A program made the position numbers and the translations under genes. DNA of 64,000 bases from Bugula neritina. Lineage: Eukaryota > Bryozoa > Gymnolaemata > Cheilostomatida > Bugulidae. The notes under the pieces are model-generated. The model did no database searches, was not told where the DNA came from, and was given only the letters and a program-made list of their open reading frames with translations. Numbering within the stretch: position 1 is the stretch's first letter; each line of letters opens with the position of its first letter. The stretch is taken from positions 4,827,241 through 4,891,240 of the forward strand of contig OZ037768.1 in assembly GCA_964035545.1 (NCBI GenBank), given 5' to 3'. Below are positions 12,710 to 24,600 of the stretch, piece by piece.

Positions 12710-15700
12710 ATGTCAAATGTGTTTCTATTCAAGCTACTACTACTAAACATTTTCTTATTTTCGTCTCTTGAGGCCTATACAGTCGAAGATATCAATGGTG
12801 AGTGGATCCAGGCTATTTCTTACATTGGCTTATTGTTTCCCAATCACATTTTTCAAAGTTTTGTTAGCAACAAGATTTTAAAATATGTGTTGTCTTTATT
12901 TTCCTTTGCCTATAATGTTTCTTCCATGATTAGGTCGTATGGCATTCCGGCTGCAGAATGTGGGGAGAAACATTATCATATACTGAATGAGTTGTTCATT
13001 TACACTGCATTTTCATTGCTTCACATTATGGATGCTTGTATGATTGATTTGTTGTTTGGTTTGCATTAACTTATTGTTCTGTTTCATTAGATGCAACTGT
13101 TTCCAAACATGGAATGAAAAATCCATTGCATAATGTGAAGCTTGGAAACTAGTGTTGATGTTCTATTTCACAGGATGTGTGCCGTGCCAGTCTGGAACTG
13201 ACCCACAGTATATCATACATCCTACTAATTGCAACGAGTATTTCTACTGCACCTACGATTCAACATGGCTGCCACAAGCATGTGTAGACCCAGCTCTTCA
13301 GTTCGACCCTCTCCAGGGTTGGTGTATAGATGCTGCCATGAATTGCTCCTATTCTTACGGAGGGAGAATTGACAATCTAGGAATAGACATTGACGATGTC
13401 TATCCCTACTGCAATGGAAAAATTACTGTCATAATGTCAACTTCTTCATCTGATTCTGCTGTTTTTACTGCTACCACAACGTCCGGCAGCGCAGGTACGT
13501 TCTATATTGTAGTTGCTTGTGTGTGGAGTGTGGGATATTTATTATAGTAGGTTACTTGTAATTGCAGACATTTAAAGTCTGGCTCAACAACTGTCTTTTA
13601 TTAAAATCTATAGTTTATTCTAAACTGATACATACCCGCATTATAATGTTGAAATATCTGGTGTGACTGTATTTTTCTCTGCTAACTGTGGACTACCATG
13701 GTTTCTTACAACACGGTGGGCTGGCGAAATCATACATAGAATCTGGTCCACCCTTCCTATTGTGTCAACCCAGGTTCATTGGGTACCCAGCCCTTACTAA
13801 TATGCACTAAACAACACACACTGTGGGCAGGTACCTCATGTAATAAATAATGTTGCTGTACTTGTTTGTTCTGCCTGAAGTGGAAGTTGTCTTTTCTAGT
13901 AAAATTCATGGAGCATTTTATAAAGCATCAACAATCAACTTTAGATTTCAATGGCCCAAGTTTTTTAATTGTTTTTATGAAATTTGGTTTGAGTCAGATG
14001 TTGGAACTCTCGCAAATTTCTAGATCAATGCACCTATTTCCATTTTTAGTATCGAGTTTAGAATTAATTGTTCATAAATGATAAATAAAAATAATGTACA
14101 TGTGGTCATTTGCACAATATGCATAATTCTGTTGGTGGTCTTCATTTAGATCTTGTGGAAGAATATAATATAATGTAAGTAAAAAGTTAGATAGAATATT
14201 GTGTGAGAATGTAGCGAGGCTTAAACCATCTTAAACCACTCCACCAGACCAATCCTACAAAGAAAACGCTTTGCTAAATTTTTTCACCAAAAATATATAA
14301 AGGAAGTGATTAAAATGTGTGAACCACTGCCCTGCTTATTATTAAATACTACACAGCAGTTATTATTAGACTTTAGAGGCACCAATGCAAAACCCCTATA
14401 ATTTGTAGATTGCTTTTTCCTTTCTTGATCCCATTGCATTTTATAGAGTTTGGTTGATTTATTGACTACTTATAATATTATTATGGGGTTGGCTAGTTAG
14501 CAGATGTGATTAAAATATTATATAATATCAAAGAGTATGGTGCATAATATAATATCACAGAGTATGGTACATTATATAATATAGTGCATTATAGTATTGG
14601 TATATGCTATAATACAGTATAGTATTATAAATGATATAGTACAGTGTAGCATGGTACGTGATAATAATATAATATTAGTAAAGGACAGAATGCAGTACAG
14701 TATAATACAGTACAGTATAAGATATATTACAACACCATGCAGTATACGTAATAGCTGGTTTATATTAATCACTAGGTGTTGAGGAAATGTGGTAACTGTT
14801 GCGATTTGCTTTGAATCTTCAAACTATTAGTTTGTTGATCATAGGAATGGTAGGGGATACCTGATTCACTATTGTGGCTTATTCAGTGTGTTTACTCAAT
14901 AATGTTATAGTTCATTCAGCTTGCTAGGCAACTCCTACGTGATTTCATCACACTGGGAGTGTGGCTTCTCTTTCTCCTTCACAGTTGGCATTTGGTAAAT
15001 TACCATAATAATATTATGATAATTAATGTAGACTTGGCTGGTACTTCGTATTATACTAACTTTATAAGAAGCATCACTTATAGTATATTATTAGTGGCTG
15101 TACCCCATCATTAATTACACTGTCCATGCAGTTGATCAACAAGCTAGCACCATGCAAGCTGTGTCAGTGACCGGCAGGCATCAGGTGCCATTAAACAGCA
15201 TATTTCTAACTACACGGCCTTCCGGTTGCCTGGAGTTGAAACTCCATCGGTCATCTGTGTTGTTGTCATCTGGTCACACAACTGGTCACACAACTGGTCA
15301 AAAACTGTGACTGGCATCACTTCCGACAGCAACTTGGCTCTATTTTTGTTTATATTGGTTCATGTTAAAGCTTGCTTGTGCCAACACCACCTGTCGCTGA
15401 CCAGACACAAAGTCCTGACCTGTAAGTTTGAATGGTCATCCTGTAAGAGAAATTCATAGAAAACTGGGTTTGATTACCTGAAATGAGAAAAACATTGTCT
15501 CTATATTTAACTAGTGAATAATCCTATTATTTAAACTTAGACAAGCAGTTGTAAAAGTTGACAGTTCAAAGCTTAAAAAGCTCAGTTTTGTGGATCATTG
15601 TTGACCTCAAAAATGTAGACCTGTTAGGGCTTACAAGTTGGGATTTGGGTTAAACATGTAAATTAATTAAAAAAATTAATTTTGTGCGTTCCTGTTTCTA

Positions 15701-17493
15701 ACCTGTTGTGGCCTAACATTGAATCATTTTTCATGCTCTGTATGTTGTTAGTATACTGTGTTTACTGTACATGTGTAGTTGATATATCTGCTGTGTGTGT
15801 ATTGTTGGTATATCATACTGCGTGATGTTAGTATACCATACTGGGTGTATTGTTGGTATATTATACTGTGTGTATTGTTGGTATACTATACTGCCTGTAT
15901 TGTTGGTATATTATACTGTGTGTATTGTTGGTATATCATACTGTGTGTATTGTTAGAATACTATACTGCCTGTATTGTTGGTATATTATACTGTGTGTAT
16001 TGTTGGTATATCATACTGTGTGTATTGTTGGTATACTATACTGTGTGTATTGTTGGTATATCATACTGCATGATGTTAGTATACCATACTGGGTGTATTG
16101 TTGTAGGTAGTAAACCCAGAAGCACCACCACGATTCTCGCTTCATTGCTGGGAGTGACTTTCTTTATTTTAATTTTGGTTTTAGTTGCTATAGTTTTGTA
16201 TAGATGGAGACAGAAGTTACGTCGTCCGTAAGTTACTAATGCCTCACTTGTACTAATGCAACTTGTTTTCGAGTAGATGTGGTTTTAATATTTCTGTGTA
16301 AAATGGATTCATTCGATATTTGCTACTAAATTGAGATTTAAAAGCTTTGCAAAATGGAAAACTTCTTGCTCACATCTAACTGCATCAACCCAAAAAATTA
16401 GTAAACTCCAATCTAACAAATTGAACTCGAATTAAGTTTAGTAAATCAAGTTTTGATGAATTGGCTAACACTCTATTGGTTTGTCTTCATTACTCGCAGC
16501 ATATGATTTTGTGTTTTGCTATAAATTTTGTGAGAATTTTGAGCACTTGTACAACAATGTTAAATATATTATATTGCAGCCGACACTTTTACAGCAGTGT
16601 ACCTCGCGGCAGTACAATCCTACGAAGCACTAGTCCAAGGCCACCGCAGCCACCTGTTGCAGCTGCCAACGTCAACTATGTCAACAGAAGTAAATTGAAG
16701 GAGGATGATGTCATCAACTCAGATGCAATAGTAAGATCACAAGATGTTATTTCACACACTGTTGATATTATTAGTGCACTGTTGATATTTTTAGTGCAGC
16801 ATTGCATGGGAATACAAAAATATCAGATTTAACCAAGTGTTACTAAATCATGTATTAATACATCACTTAACCCAATGGATTTCAGGCATATCCGTTTGCC
16901 AATTTTTTCAAAGTTTCTCCTGTTTGTCCTGATTTCATGTAATCTGACTTGTTTAGTACGAGATGCCCGAGTCAGAAGAGGCTGGATACATGGAGATACC
17001 TGAAAGAACGTCCAAGGCTTACTACTCAGACCCAGATAATGGTGTGGGCGTCCCGGCTAGACCTCTTCTTCCCTTACCAGGAGATACTCGTCCAGATAAA
17101 TATACACCTGATGAATATGACGGAAAAGATGTACCCAAGTATACTGTAGACGAAGAGGCTGCTAGGGACACCTACGTACACCCCGGTGAGAATATTCTGT
17201 TGGAGAACCATGTCTATGCTGTGACATCACAAGGGGACGGTGCCTCCATGTCGCCCAATATGTTGGAAGTAGCCGAACCATACGAGTATTGTAGACCTGA
17301 ATCTGCTCACCCTACTCTGAGTTTCAGACGGGACTCTCCTTTACCTCCCTTGCCAAACCCCTCTGCTGATTCAAACAGTGGCTCTAACCCCCAGTCTCCC
17401 CCCTACTATGTAGACCCTTCAAGTATAGTGCCAGAACAATCCACCCCTCACCAGTATCATACCTTAGAGCCGTTGAAAAAAGGTGCTCAATAA
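12710..17493 (+). CDS. Chitin-binding (CBM14) single-pass receptor-like protein with a YxxP-rich tail
   Basis: Exons 12710-12797, 13174-13494, 16107-16227, 16580-16730 and 16957-17493 join in phase to 405 residues. Order of parts: signal peptide (1 to about 22, hydrophobic LLLLNIFLF core); a type 2 chitin-binding (peritrophin-A/CBM14) domain with Cys 34, 49, 55, 66, 80 and 87 and the family's YFYC aromatics; a Ser/Thr stalk; a transmembrane helix (about 146-168) with basic stop RWRQKLRR; and a 237-residue cytoplasmic tail. The tail holds five YxxP motifs (Tyr 228, 250, 300, 338, 378), further tyrosines in acidic context and a proline run PLPPLPNP (355-362). The family predicts chitin or glycan binding outside the cell. 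Signalling through the tail is inference. An AATAAA overlaps the stop codon (17489-17494). I know no named orthologue. Confidence 0.8.
14500..14735 (+). repeat. Low-complexity TATAATA/TACAGTA tract in intron 2
   Basis: Loose repeats of TATAATAT, ATGGTACATTATAT and ACAGTATAAT run through this part of intron 2 of the chitin-binding gene. Both strands carry open frames of about 60 codons that merely echo the repeats. Confidence 0.5.
15132..15224 (+). other. Candidate cassette exon in the stalk of the chitin-binding protein
   Basis: Within the 2.6-kb intron 2, a segment with acceptor CATGCAG|TTG and donor TCCG|GTTGCC is 93 nt (31 codons). It has phase 1 at both ends, which matches the flanking exons. 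It would insert a polar, Ser/Thr/Gln-containing stretch (VDQQASTMQAVSVTG and onward) before the transmembrane helix. A longer form could end at 15272 with a G|GTCACA donor (47 codons). The donor is weak and no homology supports it. Confidence 0.25.
15789..16106 (+). repeat. 25-bp minisatellite ending at a splice acceptor
   Basis: About 12-13 tandem units of roughly 25 bp (core TGTGTATTGTTGGTATA, with ATTATACTG or TCATACTG endings; two units are shortened GATGTTAGTATACC forms). The last unit is cut at TATTGTTGTAG, which serves as the acceptor of the transmembrane exon at 16107. The long open frames reading CVLLVYYT repeats across it are intronic. Confidence 0.85.
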
Positions 17494-18683
17494 ACTTCAG
17501 ACTCTAATTCCAATGTGATATTGAAAGCTGAAAAGGTGGTGCCTGCATTTATATTTCTATATATGCATTAGAATATGTAAGAGTATTTTCAAGTCTGGTT
17601 TATTATATTACATGCATTATAAATGACCTGGATGTTCAGTGTAACATACATGATAGAGTGCCAACTACAGTAACTGCTGAAAATTCTTAGTCATATGATC
17701 TGGTGCGAAAGTTTCTTTTTCTAAAAATCGGTTGCATATTTTGTTTACTCATCTTTAGCATGTTTTTGCATTTTTATATTTTTGTCAAATGTTTGAAATT
17801 TGTAAATCACATTGTGTTTGTTTTACTTTAAAATCAACACACAGCCTTTTCTATATTATTATAATATACTGTAACTGGCATGCCTATTTACTAAAGCCTA
17901 CTTTTTAAAAGTTTTCTACATGTTTTATAATATATATCTCAATTGTAATATATCTCAATTCTAAACTCCAACTGCCAAGACTGGTATTCTAGAAGCAAGG
18001 TCAACTGACCTACAGAACTGGCAAAAGGACAAGTTGTTTTTGATTTGAAAGTACAACAGTGTTTTTATTAAATAGTTAATAGCTTAGGTTTAGACTGGGA
18101 ATAATAATTTGTTATTCTATTATTATTGATGATCCATTTAGTGAGTGTTATTCAAACCTTTGCTTCATCAAAATTGTTTGTTTATGCAGAAACACTTGTC
18201 AAGGTCTCAGTGCAGCCTTGCTAGTTGTTTTGAGATTAGAAAATTGAGAAATCTCTTTATAGCACTAAGTGTGTGCTTTAGTTAATTTTCAAACAGAATG
18301 ATTACCAAGCAATTTATTACAGTTTTCCAACTTCTCGTGCATAATTACGAAGCAAAATTACTAGCACTCTACAATTCAATTAGGTGTGGTTTGCGGCACG
18401 CAGGTCAATGACCTCAGCCGCCAGTAGCACCACTTTTCAAGTTCTAAGACAAAGACTGTAAGTAAAAACAGTTGAAATAATAAGCCTAGATATTAAATCC
18501 GGTTTTGAATAATTGCAAAATATAAACTCAGGGCAAAAGTGATAGCATTAAGCTGATAGGTATAAAAATAAATACAAAATTTATTGCTTAAATTAGTAAC
18601 ATAAAGTAAAAATATTCACACTTGGCATTTACTCTTGTCATACTGTAAACACATAAGATATGGGTGTAAAGGATGGAAATATA
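17494..18683. other. Convergent 3' intergenic region
   Basis: The chitin-binding gene and the acireductone dioxygenase gene converge here. The region should hold both 3' UTRs. A TTTATT near 18578-18584 is a poly(A) signal in minus-strand sense for the dioxygenase. No exon or repeat structure was seen otherwise. Confidence 0.4.
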
Positions 18684-19235
18684 TTACACTTGTTTCAGTT
18701 CTACAAGTGCATTCTTTGAATTGAGTTTATTGAATTGTTCTACAGGACCACTTACACTTTTACTTACTGATGACTCATATCGAGGTACATATGAACTGTC
18801 TACGCCAGGCACTGCCTTATAATAGCCTCTAGCCTTTACAAACTTTGTTTCACCCAAATCAACCGAGTGCACAAGCCTGGCGGGTATGCACAGGACGTCT
18901 CCTATTTGTAACAATAGTCGAAACCATTCTTCATTTGACCTTACGTCAAAATAACAGAATCCCTCCTTTATAAACCGTATCTCCTCAGTAAGGTGGTAGT
19001 GCGGTCGTCTGAATCGAGCCAATTCTTCCTCATATTCTGTTTGACTGAGTTCTCCAAGAGGCTTGTTAGTGTGTATGTTGTCAGTTAGCGTGACGTCAAA
19101 GCGCTGAACAAAGTCATTTTGTAGAGAGGCATCTCCATCTTCTTTTGATAATTGCCAGATTTGAACTCCAGTAGCTTCCTGTACTACATTTACATCTACA
19201 ACCTCATTATCTACCTTCCTTGATGCTATAACCAT
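18684..19235 (-). CDS. ADI1: Acireductone dioxygenase (ARD) of methionine salvage
   Basis: A single uninterrupted frame of 183 codons from the ATG at 19235-19233 to TAA at 18684-18686, close to the family's usual ~180 residues. ARD is a small cupin that oxidises acireductone to the keto acid precursor of methionine with Fe, or to an off-pathway product with Ni. The four metal ligands are present: His79 and His81 in RPHYHLTEEIRFI, Glu85, and His123 in PARLVHSV. YFDVR and the GDVLCIPA turn are also kept. The N-terminal 70 residues and the C-terminal 45 diverge strongly from animal ADI1, and there is no intron in an otherwise intron-rich neighbourhood. An in-frame TTG 18 bases upstream was not used as the start. 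Confidence 0.85.
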   Translation of the reverse strand: MVIASRKVDNEVVDVNVVQEATGVQIWQLSKEDGDASLQNDFVQRFDVTLTDNIHTNKPLGELSQTEYEEELARFRRPHYHLTEEIRFIKEGFCYFDVRSNEEWFRLLLQIGDVLCIPARLVHSVDLGETKFVKARGYYKAVPGVDSSYVPRYESSVSKSVSGPVEQFNKLNSKNALVELKQV

Positions 19236-21675
19236 GACTTTACTTGAATTCAAACCTGGCTGTCAGCTGTAAATTAGACAGTTCTCCTACAACACACCAA
19301 TAATCAACTCCTTTAAAATCTTGCATTATATAGGCTACATTATAGGGTAGAAAGTATGTACATACAAATATACAGCATGCACTGAAAAGTACTTCGAGTA
19401 GAGTAGCCTATTGAAGAAATTTAAAAAAACCTGTGTTTTAAAAACAACTTAAAAATAGATTTTATTTTTGTGAGTATTATTGCCTTCATCTCAAACCAAA
19501 ATTAAACAAAAAAACTAAAAGTAAAACTAATATATATTTATAATGTTAGAGTCTTTCTGCTATGCTATGCTAAATGTAAAGCACAGTGGTTGCTAAACTA
19601 TTCTGAATTATCTTCTTTCCTTTTTACAAAAATCTATTCCCTGCAACTTCTTTAGTACAATTTACACACTGCCACCTTCCATAAATGACTATATCACAAC
19701 AAGCAAGTTAGTTGTTCATTAATGTGCTCATGCTGGTACAATAATTATAATATTATTATACAATACTTACTTGGAACTTGTATTATAAGTTTGTGTTATT
19801 AAATAATAACTAGTCAGAAGAAGGCGTCTTCAACAAAAGTTAATTCTTCGACTACTTTTTCAATGTGGTATAAGGACTGGAGAATCCTATGCAATTATAT
19901 GTTTAAATATTGAAATTTGATTGGTCGATGCCCAAAGAGTTGGATAATAGAGTTGGAAAGATGACAAACTATTGTAACTGCATACAATAACTATAGCAAC
20001 CAGTAAACATATAATACAAAAAAATTGTTTTGTAATTCTTTCCAGGTCTAGACCTTCAAAAGTTCAGAGTGCTTTCATCATAATAAGTGTATTTTTATCA
20101 ATGATTACTGATATGATAACTTTTTAGGAAGTTTACAAATGATTTATTTGTATTGCATAATTATGTACTTTAAACTACCTGTGATTTATCGTAGCGTAAC
20201 AATCTGAAATAATATATCACAACATACTATTTATACTCCTCATGTAATATATTATGCTTTATTAAGGAAGCGGGTGTTTCACTATTGAAACAATCAACAA
20301 CAGTTTGTAAACAACCGATACTTATTCATTCCAGCCTGATTGTTGACAAATAAAATTAAAATTGAGAGAACAAACTTTGTATGCATTTTCAAGAGTGTTG
20401 CTGATATCCATTATTAAACAAATGCTGTGAGAAGCTCTGTTTATTCCTGGTGTTTTCCATTCACTACAAAATATTCTTACGTGATGAACTGTTGAACAAC
20501 AAAATTATTCTAAGATAACTGTGGTATAATCCAAGACAGATTAGCTTGTTTCCGTAGCAACCTTGAAGTAAAATTGTTATTATCCATCACGCGCAGAAAG
20601 TTCGTGTTGCCATTAGAATGCGTGACAATTGGGAATGTTGCAATGTCTCTAACAAAAATACCACAATATCAAAAATAGTTCCAAATCAATTATTGTTTCC
20701 AATAAATGTTTCCCCAGAATAATAATACAACACTATAAATGACCTTTTTTCTAAATTGTTCAGTTCAGAAATAGAGTTTACAAAATCGTTGCCGCCATTC
20801 TGTTCCCCGGAATCAAAGTCGATGTTGTATTATATGGAAACCATTGCCAAGAATATTTGGCAAGGGGCAGATGGACAGTGTCCAACAATTGCAACACCAT
20901 ATTGTTTATGAAAAACTGACCACTAGTTGACGCCACACTGGAAAGGTCAGCGTCCTGAGCTATAAAAATATTTATTCAACCAGTGTCACATGGTAAGACA
21001 AATATGGTCTTTGCAATAGTTAAGTGCAAAAAGATAATATTATTTATAATTTGATCAGAAAAAAATGACAGAGTGCCAACCAATAGCCATGATTGCAGTT
21101 AGTATTCTGGCCATTTATACAAACAGTCAACAGAATGACACTTAGAAGCAGTAGTGGAGAAATTGAAATACTTAAAATAATAAAAAAGAAATGCAACTTA
21201 AAAAAGTGATTTATTAAGTAAAATTACAGTTTAGTTACAAATCAATGCAACATGCAAAATTCAAACATAAGATTTGCATTAAAAAATTAAGTGAGAATTG
21301 AAGCAATGTATTAGACACATAAGATTTAGGAAGAAAAATTAAAAACAAAATAATGTTTTTTTAATACCAGATTACATGATGAACTCAAATCATTAAATTG
21401 GTTATGCTGTGCAATATTACATAAAAATATATTATACTATTTTTCTGATTGTCTCCCAAACCTATAACAAAAAGGTAGCTAGTTTGTGTTCACAATTCAA
21501 ATATGCCATCTTTTTCTGCAATGGTTAGTCTTAAAATATTGTCATCTAAATAAGCAACACAAGCACATAAAACACTTTAGTATTTTCCCACACTAACAGC
21601 AATATAAATTAAAAACACAAACTATTTAAGCAATAAATAGCGCTGTCTGCATTAAACCTAGACACCTAATCAACT
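19236..21675. other. Intergenic between ADI1 and ZMYND10
   Basis: It holds the presumed ADI1 promoter and the ZMYND10 3' UTR. A run of AAACTAA/AAGTAA words lies near 19505-19530. A slightly GC-richer patch at about 20560-20960 has no readable frame or inverted ends. Nothing else is supportable. Confidence 0.35.
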
Positions 21676-24600
21676 CTAACTTCCAGCTTTGGCCGACCGG
21701 CTTAGCAAATCGCATATAGACTTGTGGTTCTTCCATGCTTTGACTTGACACTCCCGTCTATAAAACATACAAAAATAAAACAATCTTAAAAAGTTCTTTT
21801 CAATCACGCATTACAACTTCTATTTCTATTAGGATAAGGATCTCGTGACTGTAAACTTGCTTTCATTCCTATTACAGCAAGCAGACTTCACAAAAATAGC
21901 AGCTAATACTTGTATAATCCAGCAATGCTACGTCACACAGAGAATAAATTTAGAACATAAGAAAACATACCGACAATACCATTCATTACGACATCGGGAA
22001 CACCTCTTTGTAGCTAGCTCACCACACACAGCACATTTGGCAGGCTCAGATATCAAATTTTCCAGCATTTCAAAATTGTACGTATCTGCCCACCTAATAA
22101 GAAACTATTAACTTTAAAAAATGTGAAAGGGATCTAGCAATACTACAAGCACTTGTCACAGTACCAGTACATGTATACACAGACACTTAGTGGAAATATG
22201 GCTAGCTTTCTGTATTATGCCCTGTTAACAGTACAGCTAAAAGTACGTTACGCTATATAAAGTGATGCAGTCATCACCTGTCATGTCATAGCCATCTAAT
22301 TTTAGGTACTAGCTGTTCTGTTTTTAGCAATGAATCAGCCACTCACAGCAGTGGTGAATGCCCACAATGGGTTGCAGTGTGACCTGGGCATCAGCCAATA
22401 TGTACTCAAGTGATTGACTTGTTAGCAATATTACTGCACATGTACCGAATTGTCCTAAATTTAATTTGCAATAAACATAAAACAGAAAACCGATTTCTAA
22501 TGTTCCATACCTATCACCATGTAAACATTAGCTTAGACTTATGATTCTTCCCTGAGTCATACCATAAATAAGAATAGCCTATTATATAGCAGCAAGTACC
22601 GAATAACATGTAGATAAGAGTATAATATCGTAAAATGTATAATATAATAGCAATTTTAGTAGAAATGCACCTTTTAGCTTGTTCCTTAAGCACCTCTTCA
22701 CTGGGATCAAAATGGTGCTTTATCTGGTACTCTCTTATTTTCTTCCACTTTCCATTATTTTCAGACTCCAGCCTGCTACGTATCTCTGGCACCTAGACAC
22801 ATCAATTTACTTTGACGGAAACCAGTCAATCTATGAAACTTCAATAACTAGCTAAATATGTCACCAACGCAAGAAAAATGACTTATGTTAAAAATGTCAA
22901 CAAACAATGTTCAACCAAAGTAACTAGACAATTGAGCACTTTTAATAGTTAGGTTATTCGAACAAACTATTTGAAAAATAAAAATAGTATTTGTTATTAT
23001 TTATTACAATAAAAAGCAACGCGTCAGGTGATATATATAGTCTTGCATAATGTCAACAAATTATATCTGAAAACAGTTTCAAGTGTGTGAAAGCGAGTAG
23101 CAGACAACGCTTCCAGACAAACCTGTTCAAGTATGAGGTCATGTTTGGCAGATGGTGGTTCCATCATGCTCAGACGTTCCAAGTATGAGTGCAGATCTGC
23201 TAGTATTGGTAGCTGGTCCAGCATTATCTCGTTGAGGTATGACCTAAGCTATAATAAAAAAACACAGTATTAAAAAGATCAGGTTTAAACAGCTTTGATC
23301 GATTTTAGAATACTTAGAACACCTGATGATATTTACCATAAAAAATTGTAAAATTTTTCCTTAATATAAAATGCTCAAAAGATTCCTGTGAAAGGCACGC
23401 TAAGCACTACATTTTTATTTAATTTACTTTTTGTACAATGGCAATTAATTCGCAGATAAATCAAGACTAGGAAGATTATTTAAAATTTCATAATCAGCAG
23501 AGCATTATTTTATCTCTGGTACACACCTAGTAGGTAATACTCAGACTATCTCTAGCATACATATAGCAGGTAATACTCAGACTATCTCTGGTACACACCT
23601 AGTAGGTAATACTCAGACTATCTCTAGCATACACATAGCAGGTAATAAATACTCAGACTATCTCTAGCATACACCTAGTAGGTAATACTCAGACTATCTC
23701 TAGCATACACATAGTAGGTAATACTCAGACTATCTCTAGCATACACCTAGTAGGTAATACTCAGACTATCTCTAGCATACACATAGTAGGTAATACTGAG
23801 ATACTGAGACAAAGCTGGCATATTTTTATGCACTTTTACTTTAGTCTACATGTATCAGATCTATGGCATTGTTTCATTGTCCCTCAGCATTTCACACAAA
23901 ATGTAATGCAAACCGCTCTCATATTGCAGGTGTTCATACTCAAAAGTAACCGATCAGAGTTCAACAAAGTAGCTCAAACATCATTTGACTAGATTCAGCT
24001 GAAACTTAGGATAAAATTATTTTGGGATAAGGAATAGAATTAAATTCACTTCAATGAACTTTTTGTGAAAGCTATTAGATGTTAATTGTTTTCTAGAAAC
24101 GTAAAGCAAGCAGTTTGCCAAAATAGCTTGTTAAAAAGCTCAATATTGTATGACAGTGCCCTACCACTAATACTATACCAGAAAACTAGAGTTATTTTTA
24201 ACACTCTACCTTGAGAAGGGTATTCTTTCGATGAGGATTCAGCTCATACTTCTGCATACACTCAGGATCCATCAATAATTTGTACAGAGTTAACCATATC
24301 TATTGTAAAGTTTATTAATATTGCATTACCAGGTTTCCTTTAATTTAAACACACATTTATACTACACATAATATGGCTATGTATGCATCACAACTCCATA
24401 GCAGTATAATGATGAAAAACCATAATGACTCTGAATATTGTTTACAAATAATATTCAATTATTGTGACAGAATTTCAAACATATACAATAAAGTTGTATT
24501 TTTAACAATACTGCTGTAAATTTTTCTACGCATTAACTGCTAAAATTAATTGAATTTTATATAAAATACTTCAATTTGGTTTTGTACCAACTATGAAACT

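Noticed and set aside
13690-13860. Possible transposon fragment in intron 2 of the chitin-binding gene
   Set aside because: Slightly GC-richer, but no inverted ends, target duplication or coding frame could be shown.
15226-15459. 77-codon open frame containing SHNWSHNWS repeats
   Set aside because: It starts at a non-ATG codon inside an intron. The GGTCACACAACT duplication is a short tandem repeat; only the small in-phase candidate exon just before it was kept, at low confidence.
15779-16231. Long open frame reading CVLLVYYT-type repeats into a transmembrane segment
   Set aside because: The repeated part is a 25-bp minisatellite in an intron. Only the last 121 nt (16107-16227) are exon, and they are included in the chitin-binding gene.
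21845-22111. 88-codon plus-strand open frame
   Set aside because: It is antisense to ZMYND10 exon 10, which has the MYND finger homology.
23511-23807. CRISPR-like direct repeats
   Set aside because: Units are contiguous tandem copies with no unique spacers, inside an intron of an animal gene.
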